DNA of 64,000 bases, taken from Mesorhizobium qingshengii. GTDB lineage: Bacteria > Pseudomonadota > Alphaproteobacteria > Rhizobiales > Rhizobiaceae. The DNA lies in the NCBI RefSeq assembly GCF_900103325.1, contig NZ_FMXM01000002.1, positions 124,001-188,000 on the forward strand, in the 5' to 3' direction. The stretch's first letter is position 1. Every line of letters begins with the position of its first letter. The position numbers and the translations under genes are program-made. The notes beneath the pieces were generated by a model, which saw only the letters and a program-made list of their open reading frames with translations, did not search any database and was not told where the DNA came from. Below are positions 29,895 to 38,340 of the stretch, in pieces.

Positions 29895-30220
29895 TGCATT
29901 CCGCTATCGACCTGTCAGAGCGGCCCGGAGCCACGGAAGTCACCAGCTTCGTCATCTTGCCGCCATCGGGCGCGTTTCGAGCAGGCGAGGCGCTACGCGG
30001 GATCGAAGTGTTCCTGACCAGACGCTTTCCCGGCCTCAATTTTTATGCGAACGGCGACATTCCCCCGTTCGAGGGTGACTACAAGCTAGTCCCGATCGTC
30101 GGCGTGGCCGGCGACGAGCCCGATACCATACGGATGCTCAATTCCCCGGCGCCCGCGCTTCTGCTGGCAATAGATGCCGCGCTGAAGCTCTTTCGGCCTG
30201 CCGGCCTGGCGGTTAACTGA
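29894..30220 (+). CDS. Uncharacterised protein with SOS-type promoter
   Basis: A 108-residue protein starting MHSAIDLSERPGATEVTSFV, with a strong AAAGGAGG site. It reads as a small alpha/beta domain (VTSFVILPPSGAF, DYKLVPIVGVAGDEPDTIRM, LLLAIDAALKLF). No family recognised. The upstream LexA-type box suggests expression during DNA damage, when the prophage would also be induced. It lies between repressor and prophage end, outside the lytic transcripts. Confidence 0.65.
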   Translation: MHSAIDLSERPGATEVTSFVILPPSGAFRAGEALRGIEVFLTRRFPGLNFYANGDIPPFEGDYKLVPIVGVAGDEPDTIRMLNSPAPALLLAIDAALKLFRPAGLAVN

Positions 30221-30222
30221 CC

Positions 30223-30495
30223 GTGGCTGATCGCCCCTGGAAGGGCGTAGTCGACACAATCGCCGATCTACGCGATCACGGCATGGGTCTACGTGGTCAT
30301 TGCCGCGCTCCCAATTGCTCGGGCAGCCGAGAGCTGAACCTGGATAAGTTGATCAAGCTGTTTGGTGAGGAATACGTCTTCATCAATGACAAGGAGATTG
30401 GCCGCCAGTTCATTTGCACCGAGTGCGGTCGTACCGGCGGCACGATCACCGTCATCGCCAACACTATGCCGGCCGGCTGGTCGTCCCCACATTAA
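30223..30495 (+). CDS. Small zinc-ribbon-like protein
   Basis: A 90-residue protein with a GTG start just after the preceding stop, so in one transcript with it. HCRAPNCSGS near residues 26-34 and CTEC near 65-68 with GRTGG form a likely zinc ribbon. It may contact nucleic acid or a protein. It is the outermost prophage gene before the end repeats. Confidence 0.65.
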   Translation: MADRPWKGVVDTIADLRDHGMGLRGHCRAPNCSGSRELNLDKLIKLFGEEYVFINDKEIGRQFICTECGRTGGTITVIANTMPAGWSSPH

Positions 30496-30717
30496 ATTGT
30501 GTGTTTGCGGCGATGCCAAATGATCTTGCGCGGTCGCTGCCGCCGGCCGTTTTGGTGCCAAGTGAAGTTGCGCGGCCGGTTTTTGGCGTCCCGCCTTTCC
30601 GGCCCCGCCATTTTCCGGCAAACCCCTTGTTTTCTTGGGCTTCTAGCGGCTGTTCCCGCCAATTATCACCTTTTCCCAGCATTGGCCGGCAGATGCCATC
30701 CGATCTTGCGCGTTACA
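30496..30717. repeat. Prophage end with three transposase-site-like repeats
   Basis: Three same-direction 22-base copies, at 30512-30533, 30554-30575 and 30692-30713, share the pattern GRTGCCA-N2-NGAWSTTGCGCGK. The last is followed by TACA (30714-30717), so the phage terminus reads TGTA on the complementary strand as in Mu. No gene is present. The layout (an outer site at the end, two inner sites over 100 bases in) parallels the L1, L2, L3 sites of Mu. Confidence 0.75.
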
Positions 30718-30868
30718 CCAATGGCGGCGTCCTCGCCCTGATCCGAGCCCCAGCCTCGTCCAGCCATCGGGTCTGCCCCTTGCGCCCTCGACACCCTATG
30801 CTACATGAACGCGCAACGCGCGAAAGTCCGCGCATCCACACCCGCTTCAGCCGTTTCCCGAGAGTTCC
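30718..30868 (+). promoter_or_regulatory. Host segment between prophage end and gltX
   Basis: Only 151 host bases separate the prophage end from the gltX start. Any native gltX promoter must be here; TTGCGC at 30780 and TATGCTACAT at 30797 are possible elements with non-ideal spacing. Otherwise gltX would depend on prophage-derived transcription. Confidence 0.4.
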
Positions 30869-32293
30869 ATGCCCGACAAGGTCGTCACCCGTTTTGCCCC
30901 CTCGCCCACTGGCTTCCTGCATATCGGCGGAGCCCGCACGGCGCTGTTCAACTGGCTGTATGCAAAGCACACCGGCGGCATCATGCTGCTGCGCATCGAG
31001 GATACTGACAGGGAGCGTTCCACCGACGCTGCGACCGCGGCCATTCTCGACGGGCTTTCCTGGCTCGGTCTGACCTGGGACGGCGAGCCGGTGTCGCAGT
31101 TCGAGCGCGCGCCGCGCCACCGCGAGGTGGCTGAAGAACTCGTGCGCATGGGCAAGGCCTACTACAGCTACGAGACACCCGCGGAACTCGAGGCGATGCG
31201 CGAGGCAGCACGCGCCAAGGGCCTGCCGCCGCGCTACAATGGCCAGTGGCGCGACCGCGCTCCGTCCGAGGCGCCCGCGGGCGTCAAGGGCGCCATCCGC
31301 ATCAAGGCGCCAACCGAGGGCGAGACGGTGGTGCACGACCGCGTGCAGGGCGAGGTGCGCTTTCCCAACAAGGACCTCGACGATTTCATCATCCTGCGCT
31401 CGGACGGCAATCCGACCTACATGCACGCCGTCGTCGTCGACGACCACGACATGGGTGTCACGCACATCATCCGTGGCGACGATCACTTGACCAACGCCGC
31501 CCGGCAGACGGTCATCTATCGCGCGATGGGCTGGGACGTGCCGTCGATGTCGCACATCCCGCTGATCCATGGCGCCGATGGCGCCAAGCTGTCGAAGCGG
31601 CACGGCGCGCTCGGCGTCGAGGCCTATCGCGCCATGGGCTATCTGCCGGAGGCGCTGCTCAATTACCTGGCGCGCCTCGGCTGGAGCCATGGTGACGACG
31701 AAATCATGTCGATCAAGGATATGATTTCCTGGTTCGACATCGGCGACGTCAACAAGGGCGCGGCCCGCTTCGATTTCGCCAAGCTGGAGGCATTGAACGG
31801 CGTCCATATGCGGCGCATGAGCGATGCCGAGCTGTTCGACATCTTCATCGCCACCTTGCCCTATCTCGAGGGTGGCCCGGCAATGGCCACGCGCCTCGAC
31901 GACAGGAACAAGGCCCAGTTGCTGGCAGCACTTCCGGGCCTGAAGGAGCGCGCCAAGACGCTTGTCGAGCTTGTCGATGGCGCCGCGTTCCTGTTTGCCA
32001 CCCGACCACTGCCGATCGACGACAAGGCGGCACTTTTGCTCAATGACGATGCCCGCAAGATCCTGCGCGGCGCCCACGATGCCTTGAACGCTGTTTCAGG
32101 CGACTGGACGGCCGCGGCGGCAGAGGCGGCGATCCGCGACTATGCGCAGGCCGGCGGTCATAAACTCGGCGCCGTGGCCCAGCCTTTGCGTGCCGCGCTG
32201 ACCGGCAAAAGCACCTCGCCGGGCGTGTTCGACGTGCTTGCCGTGCTGGGGCGCGAGGAAAGTCTGGCGCGCATAGCCGATCAAATCGATTAG
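30869..32293 (+). CDS. gltX: Glutamyl-tRNA synthetase
   Basis: A 474-residue class I aminoacyl-tRNA synthetase. The HIGH motif is HIGG at residues 18-21 within [20 protein letters not shown], and KMSKS is KLSKRHG near 245. It charges tRNA-Glu in the cytoplasm. Length and motifs match the bacterial discriminating/non-discriminating GluRS family; rhizobia often have two gltX copies and I cannot tell which this is. A Mu-like prophage has inserted 151 bases upstream. gltA follows in the same direction. Confidence 0.97.
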   Translation: MPDKVVTRFAPSPTGFLHIGGARTALFNWLYAKHTGGIMLLRIEDTDRERSTDAATAAILDGLSWLGLTWDGEPVSQFERAPRHREVAEELVRMGKAYYSYETPAELEAMREAARAKGLPPRYNGQWRDRAPSEAPAGVKGAIRIKAPTEGETVVHDRVQGEVRFPNKDLDDFIILRSDGNPTYMHAVVVDDHDMGVTHIIRGDDHLTNAARQTVIYRAMGWDVPSMSHIPLIHGADGAKLSKRHGALGVEAYRAMGYLPEALLNYLARLGWSHGDDEIMSIKDMISWFDIGDVNKGAARFDFAKLEALNGVHMRRMSDAELFDIFIATLPYLEGGPAMATRLDDRNKAQLLAALPGLKERAKTLVELVDGAAFLFATRPLPIDDKAALLLNDDARKILRGAHDALNAVSGDWTAAAAEAAIRDYAQAGGHKLGAVAQPLRAALTGKSTSPGVFDVLAVLGREESLARIADQID

Positions 32294-32320
32294 CAGCAAA
32301 CTGGCCCAAGAAGATTGGCA

Positions 32321-32349
32321 TTGAAAGGGGCGTTTCGCAGTGCAACATT
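32321..32349 (+). promoter_or_regulatory. Candidate gltA promoter
   Basis: TTGAAA (32321-32326) and AACATT (32344-32349) are spaced by 17 bases in the 183-base gltX-gltA gap, leaving an untranslated leader of about 120 bases. Confidence 0.4.
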
Positions 32350-32476
32350 AGGCCTTGGCCCAATCTGGCACGCACCTCCTGAAATGCGGTGGCGAATACG
32401 CGCATTGTGGTGATTTCGACGTGTCGCCTTGCACAGTTTGCCTTTGCCGGCATGAGGAAACAAGAAGGAGTTTGCA

Positions 32477-33805
32477 ATGACCGAAGCTGCGACAAAACTG
32501 GAATTTGGCGGCAAGACCCAGGAGGCCACGGCAAAGCTCGAATTCGCAGGCAAGACCCATGAGTTCAAGGTGAGAAGTGGCTCGGTCGGGCCCGACGTCA
32601 TCGACATCGCCTCGCTCTACAGCACCACTGGCGCCTTCACCTACGATCCCGGCTTCACCTCGACCGCGAGCTGCGAGTCCGAGATCACCTTCATCGACGG
32701 CGACGCCGGCATCCTTTTGCACCGCGGCTATCCGATCGACCAGTTGGCCGAGCACGGCGATTTCCTCGAGGTCTGCTATCTCCTGCTCTACGGCGAATTG
32801 CCGACCAAGGCGCAGAAAGACGATTTCGATTACCGCGTAACGCGCCACACCATGGTGCACGAGCAGATGTCGCGCTTCTTCACCGGCTTCCGCCGCGACG
32901 CGCACCCGATGGCGGTGATGTGCGGCGTGGTCGGCGCGCTGTCGGCCTTCTACCACGACTCCACCGACATCTCCGACCCCTACCAGCGCATGGTGGCGTC
33001 GATGCGTTTGATCGCCAAGATGCCGACGATCGCCGCGATGGCTTACAAATACCACATCGGCCAGCCCTTCATTTACCCGAAGAACGAGCTGAATTTCGCC
33101 GCCAACTTCCTGCATATGTGCTTTGCCGTGCCGTGCGAGGAATACAAGATCAACCCGGTGCTGGCGCGTGCCATGGAGCGCATCTTCATCCTGCACGCCG
33201 ATCACGAGCAGAACGCCTCGACCTCTACCGTCCGTCTCGCAGGTTCGTCGGGCGCCAACCCGTTCGCCTGCATCGCCGCCGGTATCGCTTGCCTATGGGG
33301 CCCCGCCCATGGCGGCGCCAATGAAGCGGCGCTGAACATGCTGGGCGAGATCGGCCATGTCGATCACATCCCGGAGTTCATCGCCCGCGCCAAGGACAAG
33401 AACGATCCGTTCCGGCTGATGGGCTTTGGTCACCGCGTCTACAAGAACTACGATCCGCGCGCCAAGATCATGCAGAAGACGGCGCATGAGGTTCTTGGCG
33501 AGCTCGGCATCAAGGACGATCCGCTGCTCGACATCGCCATGGAGCTGGAAAAGATCGCGCTGACCGATCCCTACTTCATCGAAAAGAAGCTCTATCCGAA
33601 TGTCGACTTCTATTCCGGCATCACGTTGAAGGCGTTGGGCTTCCCCACCACCATGTTCACAGTGCTGTTCGCGGTCGCCCGCACCGTCGGCTGGATCGCC
33701 CAGTGGAAGGAGATGATCGAGGACCCGCGCCAGAAGATCGGCCGCCCGCGCCAGCTCTATACCGGTGCGCCAGAGCGTGACTACGTGCCGATCGCCAAGC
33801 GCTGA
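32477..33805 (+). CDS. gltA: Citrate synthase
   Basis: A 442-residue type II citrate synthase that condenses acetyl-CoA and oxaloacetate, the entry step of the TCA cycle. Conserved catalytic regions include [35 protein letters not shown] and [18 protein letters not shown], with the active site His and Asp. AAGAAGGAG precedes the ATG. The N-terminal 40 residues hold a duplicated-looking motif ([20 protein letters not shown]), probably a strand pair. gltX-gltA order is typical of Rhizobiales. Confidence 0.98.
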   Translation: MTEAATKLEFGGKTQEATAKLEFAGKTHEFKVRSGSVGPDVIDIASLYSTTGAFTYDPGFTSTASCESEITFIDGDAGILLHRGYPIDQLAEHGDFLEVCYLLLYGELPTKAQKDDFDYRVTRHTMVHEQMSRFFTGFRRDAHPMAVMCGVVGALSAFYHDSTDISDPYQRMVASMRLIAKMPTIAAMAYKYHIGQPFIYPKNELNFAANFLHMCFAVPCEEYKINPVLARAMERIFILHADHEQNASTSTVRLAGSSGANPFACIAAGIACLWGPAHGGANEAALNMLGEIGHVDHIPEFIARAKDKNDPFRLMGFGHRVYKNYDPRAKIMQKTAHEVLGELGIKDDPLLDIAMELEKIALTDPYFIEKKLYPNVDFYSGITLKALGFPTTMFTVLFAVARTVGWIAQWKEMIEDPRQKIGRPRQLYTGAPERDYVPIAKR

Positions 33806-33820
33806 TCGAGGCCGAAACTA

Positions 33821-33847
33821 AAAAAGGCGCCCGCGAGGGCGCTTTTT
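33821..33847. terminator. Bidirectional terminator between gltA and lpxB
   Basis: AAAAAG-GCGCCC-GCGA-GGGCGC-TTTTT: a 6-bp GC stem flanked by A- and T-runs, so it can end both the gltA transcript and the leftward lpx superoperon, whose last gene stops at 33846. Confidence 0.85.
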
Positions 33848-35024
33848 ATTTGCTCCGACGAAGTTTGACGTGGCGAAGGACGACATCCGCCGCAATGTCT
33901 CCGGAGGGCTTGTCCGTCGCCATGCGCCTCGCAACCTCGTCGAAACCATCCTTTTGCCAGGCGCGATAGGCGGTATCGGAAAGCAACGCCTCAAGCTGCC
34001 TCGCCAGATAATGCGGCCGCACATACTGGTTGTAGCTTTCCGGCACCACCGGCCGGTCGGCAATGAGATTGGGCAAGGCGGCGCTCCATACCGTGATCAG
34101 GCTCTGGACCATCCGCATGATCGGATCGAACCGGTAGCAGGAGATCATCGGCACACCCGACAGCGCCAGTTCCAGCGACACCGTTCCCGACGCGATCAGC
34201 GCCGCATCGGCCTTGCCGAAGGCCTGCCATTTGCGTTCGGGATCAAGGATGATCTCCGGCCTTTCGTCCCAGCGCGCGACCGAGGTTCTGACCAGATCGG
34301 CGACATGCGGCACCGTCGGCAACAGCAGGCGCAAGTTGTGTCCGCGCGCACGCAGGATCGACACCGTCTCGCCAAACGAACCGATAAGCCGATGCACTTC
34401 GCCGCGACGCGAGCCGGGCAGCACAAGCAATGTCTTGACGCGATCGCCTGACAGGTCGCGCGGCAGGTCCTGCGCCCTGGCCGCACCAAGCACGCCTGGA
34501 TCATGCGTGAGGCGATGCCCGACATAGGTGCCGGGCGGGCCGCCCAAGCGGCTGAGTTCCTTCACCTCGAAGGGCAGGATGCAAAGGATGTGGTCGACAT
34601 AGGGCTTCATCGCCACCGCCCTGCCCGGCCGCCACGCCCAGACGCTCGGACAGACGTAGTGGATGATCGGGATTGCCGGATCGATGGCGCGGACCTTTTT
34701 GGCCACGCGCAAAGAAAAATCCGGGCTGTCGATGGTGATGAGACAGTCGGGCTCTTCACCGGCGACCGTCTTCGCCGTCTGGCTGATCCGCCGCATCAAG
34801 CGCGGCAGGTCGCGCAGGATGGCGCTGAGCCCCATCAGCGCGATCTCACTACCGTCGAACAGCGGCATCAGTCCGAGCGCCTGCAAATGCCGACCGCCAA
34901 TGCCGACGAGATGAACCTCGCGACCGGTCTCGCGCTTGAGCGCCTCAACGATATCGGCGCCCAGCAGGTCGCCGGACTCCTCGCCGGCCACGATGGCGAT
35001 CTTCAACGGTTTCTCAACTGCCAT
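33846..35024 (-). CDS. lpxB: Lipid-A-disaccharide synthase
   Basis: A 392-residue GT19 glycosyltransferase. It joins UDP-2,3-diacylglucosamine and lipid X into the lipid A disaccharide at the inner membrane. VAGEESGDLLGA at the start, VCPSVWAWRPGRA in the middle and LVLPGSRRGEVHRL near 215 are family hallmarks. It overlaps lpxI by 11 bases and is the last gene of the operon. Confidence 0.96.
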   Translation of the reverse strand: MAVEKPLKIAIVAGEESGDLLGADIVEALKRETGREVHLVGIGGRHLQALGLMPLFDGSEIALMGLSAILRDLPRLMRRISQTAKTVAGEEPDCLITIDSPDFSLRVAKKVRAIDPAIPIIHYVCPSVWAWRPGRAVAMKPYVDHILCILPFEVKELSRLGGPPGTYVGHRLTHDPGVLGAARAQDLPRDLSGDRVKTLLVLPGSRRGEVHRLIGSFGETVSILRARGHNLRLLLPTVPHVADLVRTSVARWDERPEIILDPERKWQAFGKADAALIASGTVSLELALSGVPMISCYRFDPIMRMVQSLITVWSAALPNLIADRPVVPESYNQYVRPHYLARQLEALLSDTAYRAWQKDGFDEVARRMATDKPSGDIAADVVLRHVKLRRSK

Positions 35025-35931
35025 GCGCCGGCTCCGCAGCAGGCAGGCCGATCACGAACAGACCAAGTTCATTCGCCCGCGCGACAACCGTGGGACCTTC
35101 GAGGATCAGCGAACGGCCGGCTTCGACGGCGATCCCCGCCAATCCGGCGGCATGTACCGCCTCGACGGTCTGAGGACCGATGGACGGCAGGTCGGCTCGC
35201 AATTCCTGACCGGGCTTGGCGCATTTGACCAGGACACCGCGCGTCCTTCCGGCGAGCCGGCCGTGGCTACGCAGTTGCTTCGTCCGCTCGAGCAGCCCGT
35301 CGGTACCCTCGATGCCTTCCAGCGCAATGGTTCGGCCACCGATCGCAACCGCCGCTTGACCGATATCCAGCGCGCCGATGGCCTTCGCCGCCGCGTGCGC
35401 CGCCTCGATGTCGCGCCAGTCGGATCTTCGCGGCGCCACCTTGGTCAGCGAACCCTCGGTCGCGACCAGTTCGGGCACGATCTCATGGGCGCCGACAACC
35501 TTGATACCGCTGCGTTCGATCCTGCGCACGAACAGTTTAAGCACCGTGTCGTCGCCACGCGATAAACCGACGAGCATGGTGGGCACCCAGGCAAGCAGGC
35601 CGAAATTGAGGCGCATGGCGCTCAGCCGGGGGCGGCGTGTGATATGGCCGGCGGTTACCAGATGGGTGACATGATGACGCCTAAGCGTTGGCAGCAGCGA
35701 GCCAACATCTTCAAGCATCATTGTCGTTTGCTCGTAGGCGTCGAAGTCGGAAACACGGTCGACTTCGCCTGACGCCATGACGACGAACGGGGACCTGCCT
35801 TCTCGGGCGAGCGCCCGGGCTATTTCGACCGGCAGGCTGCCGCCGCCGGCGATGATACCGACCTTGGCGCCAGCCGGAAGATCAAGACCCGCTCGCGCCG
35901 TTTCAGTCTTCGTCATCGACATCGTCGCCAT
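35014..35931 (-). CDS. lpxI: UDP-2,3-diacylglucosamine pyrophosphatase LpxI
   Basis: A 305-residue DUF1009/LpxI protein. VGIIAGGGSLPVEIA near 25-40 and the C-terminal LPSIGPQTVEAVHAAGLAGI and VEAGRSLILEG blocks are typical. It hydrolyses UDP-2,3-diacylglucosamine to lipid X and replaces LpxH, which alphaproteobacteria lack. It overlaps lpxA by 29 bases; later Met codons (residues 4 and 6) are alternative starts. Confidence 0.93.
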   Translation of the reverse strand: MATMSMTKTETARAGLDLPAGAKVGIIAGGGSLPVEIARALAREGRSPFVVMASGEVDRVSDFDAYEQTTMMLEDVGSLLPTLRRHHVTHLVTAGHITRRPRLSAMRLNFGLLAWVPTMLVGLSRGDDTVLKLFVRRIERSGIKVVGAHEIVPELVATEGSLTKVAPRRSDWRDIEAAHAAAKAIGALDIGQAAVAIGGRTIALEGIEGTDGLLERTKQLRSHGRLAGRTRGVLVKCAKPGQELRADLPSIGPQTVEAVHAAGLAGIAVEAGRSLILEGPTVVARANELGLFVIGLPAAEPAHGS

Positions 35932-36742
35932 CGCCGCCCTTGAGCGACGGCACAGCGTAGTGTCGCTTGCCGCGACTGGTGATGAAATCGATGATTTTCA
36001 TGGCGGTCGGTGACGACGCGAACTCTGCTTTGGCAAATTCGATGTTCTCGCCAACGGTGCGGGAACGGTCGAAGATCATTCTGTAGGCCTTGCGCAGCAG
36101 ATGGATTTCGGACCTCGGCAGGCCGGAACGCTTCAGGCCAATGATGTTGAGGCCGCGCAGGCTGGCGCGATTTCCGACCGCGATGGCATAGGGGATGACA
36201 TCGCCGACGACCGCCGAGCAGCCACCCAGAAAGGCGTTGTCGCCGATGCGGACAAACTGATGAACGGCGGTCAGGCCGCCAATATAGACATTGTTGCCGA
36301 CCTCGCAGTGACCGCCCAGCGTCGCCCCATTGGCGAAGGTCGCGTTGTTGCCGACGACGCAGTCATGGGCGATATGGGCGTAGGCAAGGAAATTGCCATT
36401 GTCGCCGACCGTCGTCTCGCCACGGCTGGAATCGGTGCCGAGATGCATGGTGACGCCTTCGCGGATCGTGCAGTTCTTGCCGATGACCAGGGTGGTGCGG
36501 CCGCCCTTGTGCTTGGTGTTCTGTGGCGGCGCGCCCAATGTCGCCATCGGATAGACCTTGGTCGAAGCGCCAATGGTGGTCGCGCCCATCACAGACACAT
36601 GACTGACCAGTTCGACCCCGTCGCCGATCACGGCATCGGCGCCAACGTGGCAAAACGGTCCTATGCGCACGCCTTGGCCGATTTGAGCGCCTTCCTCCAC
36701 GACGGAGGAAGCATGGATTGATGTCTTGATTTTCATAAGCAT
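35903..36742 (-). CDS. lpxA: UDP-N-acetylglucosamine acyltransferase
   Basis: A 279-residue left-handed beta-helix protein with many hexapeptide repeats (IGQGVRIGPFCHVGADAVIG). The catalytic His lies in YAHIAHDCVVGNN, and HQFVRIGDNAFLGG follows. It catalyses the first step of lipid A synthesis. The last 10 residues are unusually acidic (GGDGDDVDDED), overlapping the lpxI start. The start at 36742 lies close behind fabZ; a second Met two codons on is possible. Confidence 0.96.
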   Translation of the reverse strand: MLMKIKTSIHASSVVEEGAQIGQGVRIGPFCHVGADAVIGDGVELVSHVSVMGATTIGASTKVYPMATLGAPPQNTKHKGGRTTLVIGKNCTIREGVTMHLGTDSSRGETTVGDNGNFLAYAHIAHDCVVGNNATFANGATLGGHCEVGNNVYIGGLTAVHQFVRIGDNAFLGGCSAVVGDVIPYAIAVGNRASLRGLNIIGLKRSGLPRSEIHLLRKAYRMIFDRSRTVGENIEFAKAEFASSPTAMKIIDFITSRGKRHYAVPSLKGGDGDDVDDED

Positions 36743-36749
36743 TCGATCG

Positions 36750-37217
36750 TCAGTCGCTGGTGACCATCATGGCTGAAATCTCGGCCTCGGCCGCCTTGGC
36801 GCCGTCGACCATGGCTTCACAAGCGAATTTAAGCAGGTTGCCGCGTTTCTTGATTTTCTTGACATAAATCTTCAACTGGTCGCCAGGAACGACCGGTTTG
36901 CGGAATTTGGCGTTGTCGATGGTCAGGAAATAGACCAGTGACGGCTTTTCCGTACCCAGGCTGCGGATGCAGATGGCGCCGGCGGTCTGCGCCATCGCCT
37001 CGACGATGAGCACGCCCGGCATGACCGGCTGCTCTGGGAAATGTCCCTGGAAATGCGGCTCGTTTATGGTCACGTTCTTGATGCCGACGGCGGACTCGTC
37101 GCCATCGATGTCGACAATACGGTCGATCATCAGGAACGGATAGCGATGCGGCAGGAGCTTCATCAGCCCCATGATGTCGACCGCTTCCAGCGTCGTAGCC
37201 GCCACCAAATCAGCCAT
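36750..37217 (-). CDS. fabZ: 3-hydroxyacyl-ACP dehydratase
   Basis: A 155-residue hot-dog-fold dehydratase. [14 protein letters not shown] carries the catalytic His (24), and [14 protein letters not shown] the catalytic Glu. It dehydrates 3-hydroxyacyl-ACP in fatty acid elongation and competes with LpxA and LpxD for 3-hydroxyacyl chains, which explains its place between them. It overlaps lpxD by 8 bases. Confidence 0.97.
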   Translation of the reverse strand: MADLVAATTLEAVDIMGLMKLLPHRYPFLMIDRIVDIDGDESAVGIKNVTINEPHFQGHFPEQPVMPGVLIVEAMAQTAGAICIRSLGTEKPSLVYFLTIDNAKFRKPVVPGDQLKIYVKKIKKRGNLLKFACEAMVDGAKAAEAEISAMMVTSD

Positions 37218-38265
37218 TTCCCTTGCCCTGTTTGCGTGCCCTTGCCATCGTTCGCAACATGGCTATCTCGCGCATGGCTTCCGCCATTGGCTGTGCCGGA
37301 TAACCGCCCCAGATCTCACCTGCGGGGACATTGCTCATAAACCCACTTCTGGCGGCGAGCTTGGCTCCAGACCCGATGGTCAGGTGATCCGCAAGCCCAA
37401 CCCCGCCGCCCATGGTGACATTGTCACCCACGACAACGGAACCCGAAATACCCGAAAGCCCGGCCACTATGCAATTGCGGCCGATGCGGACGTTATGAGC
37501 GATCTGCACGAGATTGTCGATCTTGGTGCCCTGGCCGATGATCGTGTCGGACATGGCGCCGCGATCGACAGTGGAGTTGGAGCCGATCTCGACATCGTCC
37601 TGGATAACGACGCGACCGATCTGAGGCACACGTTCGGGCCCCTTGGCGCCGCCGACGAAGCCAAAACCATCCTGGCCGATCCTGGCGCCGCCATGGATGA
37701 TGACGCGGTTACCGATCAAGGCATATTGAATACTGGCGCCCGGACCGACATAGCCGTCGCGACCGATCTGGCAGAATTGTCCAATGACAGCGTTGGGTGC
37801 GATGACGGTACCGCTGCCGATCGACGCCCCCGGCCCAATGACCACGCCGGCCTCGATGACCGCGCCGGGTTCGACATGTGCGGTCGGGTCGACATGAGCA
37901 TGCGGCGAGACACCGGTTTCACTGGTCATTGGCCCCGGTGTCGCAGCCGTTGGAAACAGCAGGCGCCCGACCAGCGCGAACGCCTGTTGCGGACGCGGAT
38001 GAACCAGAACGGCAATGCCGGCCGGAGCCTTGCCGGCGAATTCCGCCGGGCACAGCACCGCCGCTGCCCGCAGCGACGGCATCAACGCGGAATTGCGTTT
38101 GCCGTCGACGAAAACGAGCGCATTCTCGCCGCCTTCGTTAGCTGGCGCCAGAGCATCGATCGCAATTTGGGAGTGGCCGGAATCGACAAGCACCGAGCCG
38201 GTCAGATTCGCGACTTCGCCCGCCGTATACCGGCGTGATGGCGCGAAGAACACCGGATCGGTCAT
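37210..38265 (-). CDS. lpxD: UDP-3-O-(3-hydroxyacyl)glucosamine N-acyltransferase
   Basis: A 351-residue protein with an N-terminal uridine-binding domain ([18 protein letters not shown]) and a long hexapeptide beta-helix. [20 protein letters not shown] holds the catalytic His. It adds the second 3-hydroxyacyl chain in lipid A synthesis. It ends with a basic helix ([18 protein letters not shown]) typical of LpxD. A hairpin (CTCCCGGA/TCCGGGAG, 38300-38324) lies between bamA and this gene. Confidence 0.96.
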   Translation of the reverse strand: MTDPVFFAPSRRYTAGEVANLTGSVLVDSGHSQIAIDALAPANEGGENALVFVDGKRNSALMPSLRAAAVLCPAEFAGKAPAGIAVLVHPRPQQAFALVGRLLFPTAATPGPMTSETGVSPHAHVDPTAHVEPGAVIEAGVVIGPGASIGSGTVIAPNAVIGQFCQIGRDGYVGPGASIQYALIGNRVIIHGGARIGQDGFGFVGGAKGPERVPQIGRVVIQDDVEIGSNSTVDRGAMSDTIIGQGTKIDNLVQIAHNVRIGRNCIVAGLSGISGSVVVGDNVTMGGGVGLADHLTIGSGAKLAARSGFMSNVPAGEIWGGYPAQPMAEAMREIAMLRTMARARKQGKGNG

Positions 38266-38299
38266 TCCAGAAGCTATATCCAGCTAGGTCGGAACATTT

Positions 38300-38324
38300 C
38301 TCCCGGACCTGTGGAATCCGGGAG
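38300..38324 (-). other. Hairpin in the bamA-lpxD gap
   Basis: CTCCCGGA and TCCGGGAG form a perfect 8-bp stem around nine bases. No T-run follows, so it is more likely a 3'-end stabiliser for bamA mRNA or a partial attenuator. Confidence 0.4.
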
Positions 38325-38340
38325 CATCGTTGGCCGCCGA

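Larger units (their letters stand above)
1..30717. mobile_element. Mu-like transposable prophage, siphovirus-type tail (one end in window)
   Basis: Gene content is diagnostic of the Mu family: S24 repressor divergent from Ner, MuA-type DDE transposase, MuB-type ATPase, DUF3164, GemA, Mor, gp27/28/29/30-like packaging genes, Mu I and Mu T proteins. The tail is not Mu's contractile one: after the gp37/gp38-like genes comes a tail tube, a frameshifting chaperone pair and a tape measure, as in B3/D3112-type phages. The host junction is placed at 30717, where the outermost of three transposase-site-like repeats is followed by TACA (TGTA on the other strand, as at Mu ends). The distal end lies beyond position 1, so the target duplication cannot be checked. 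Confidence 0.95.

Noticed and set aside
1..30717. Contractile (Mu-type) tail
   Set aside because: No sheath protein is visible where Mu has it; tube, frameshifting chaperone and tape measure indicate a siphovirus tail.
30713..32077. 454-codon minus-strand ORF opposite gltX
   Set aside because: Shadow of gltX and of the prophage-host junction; no motifs.
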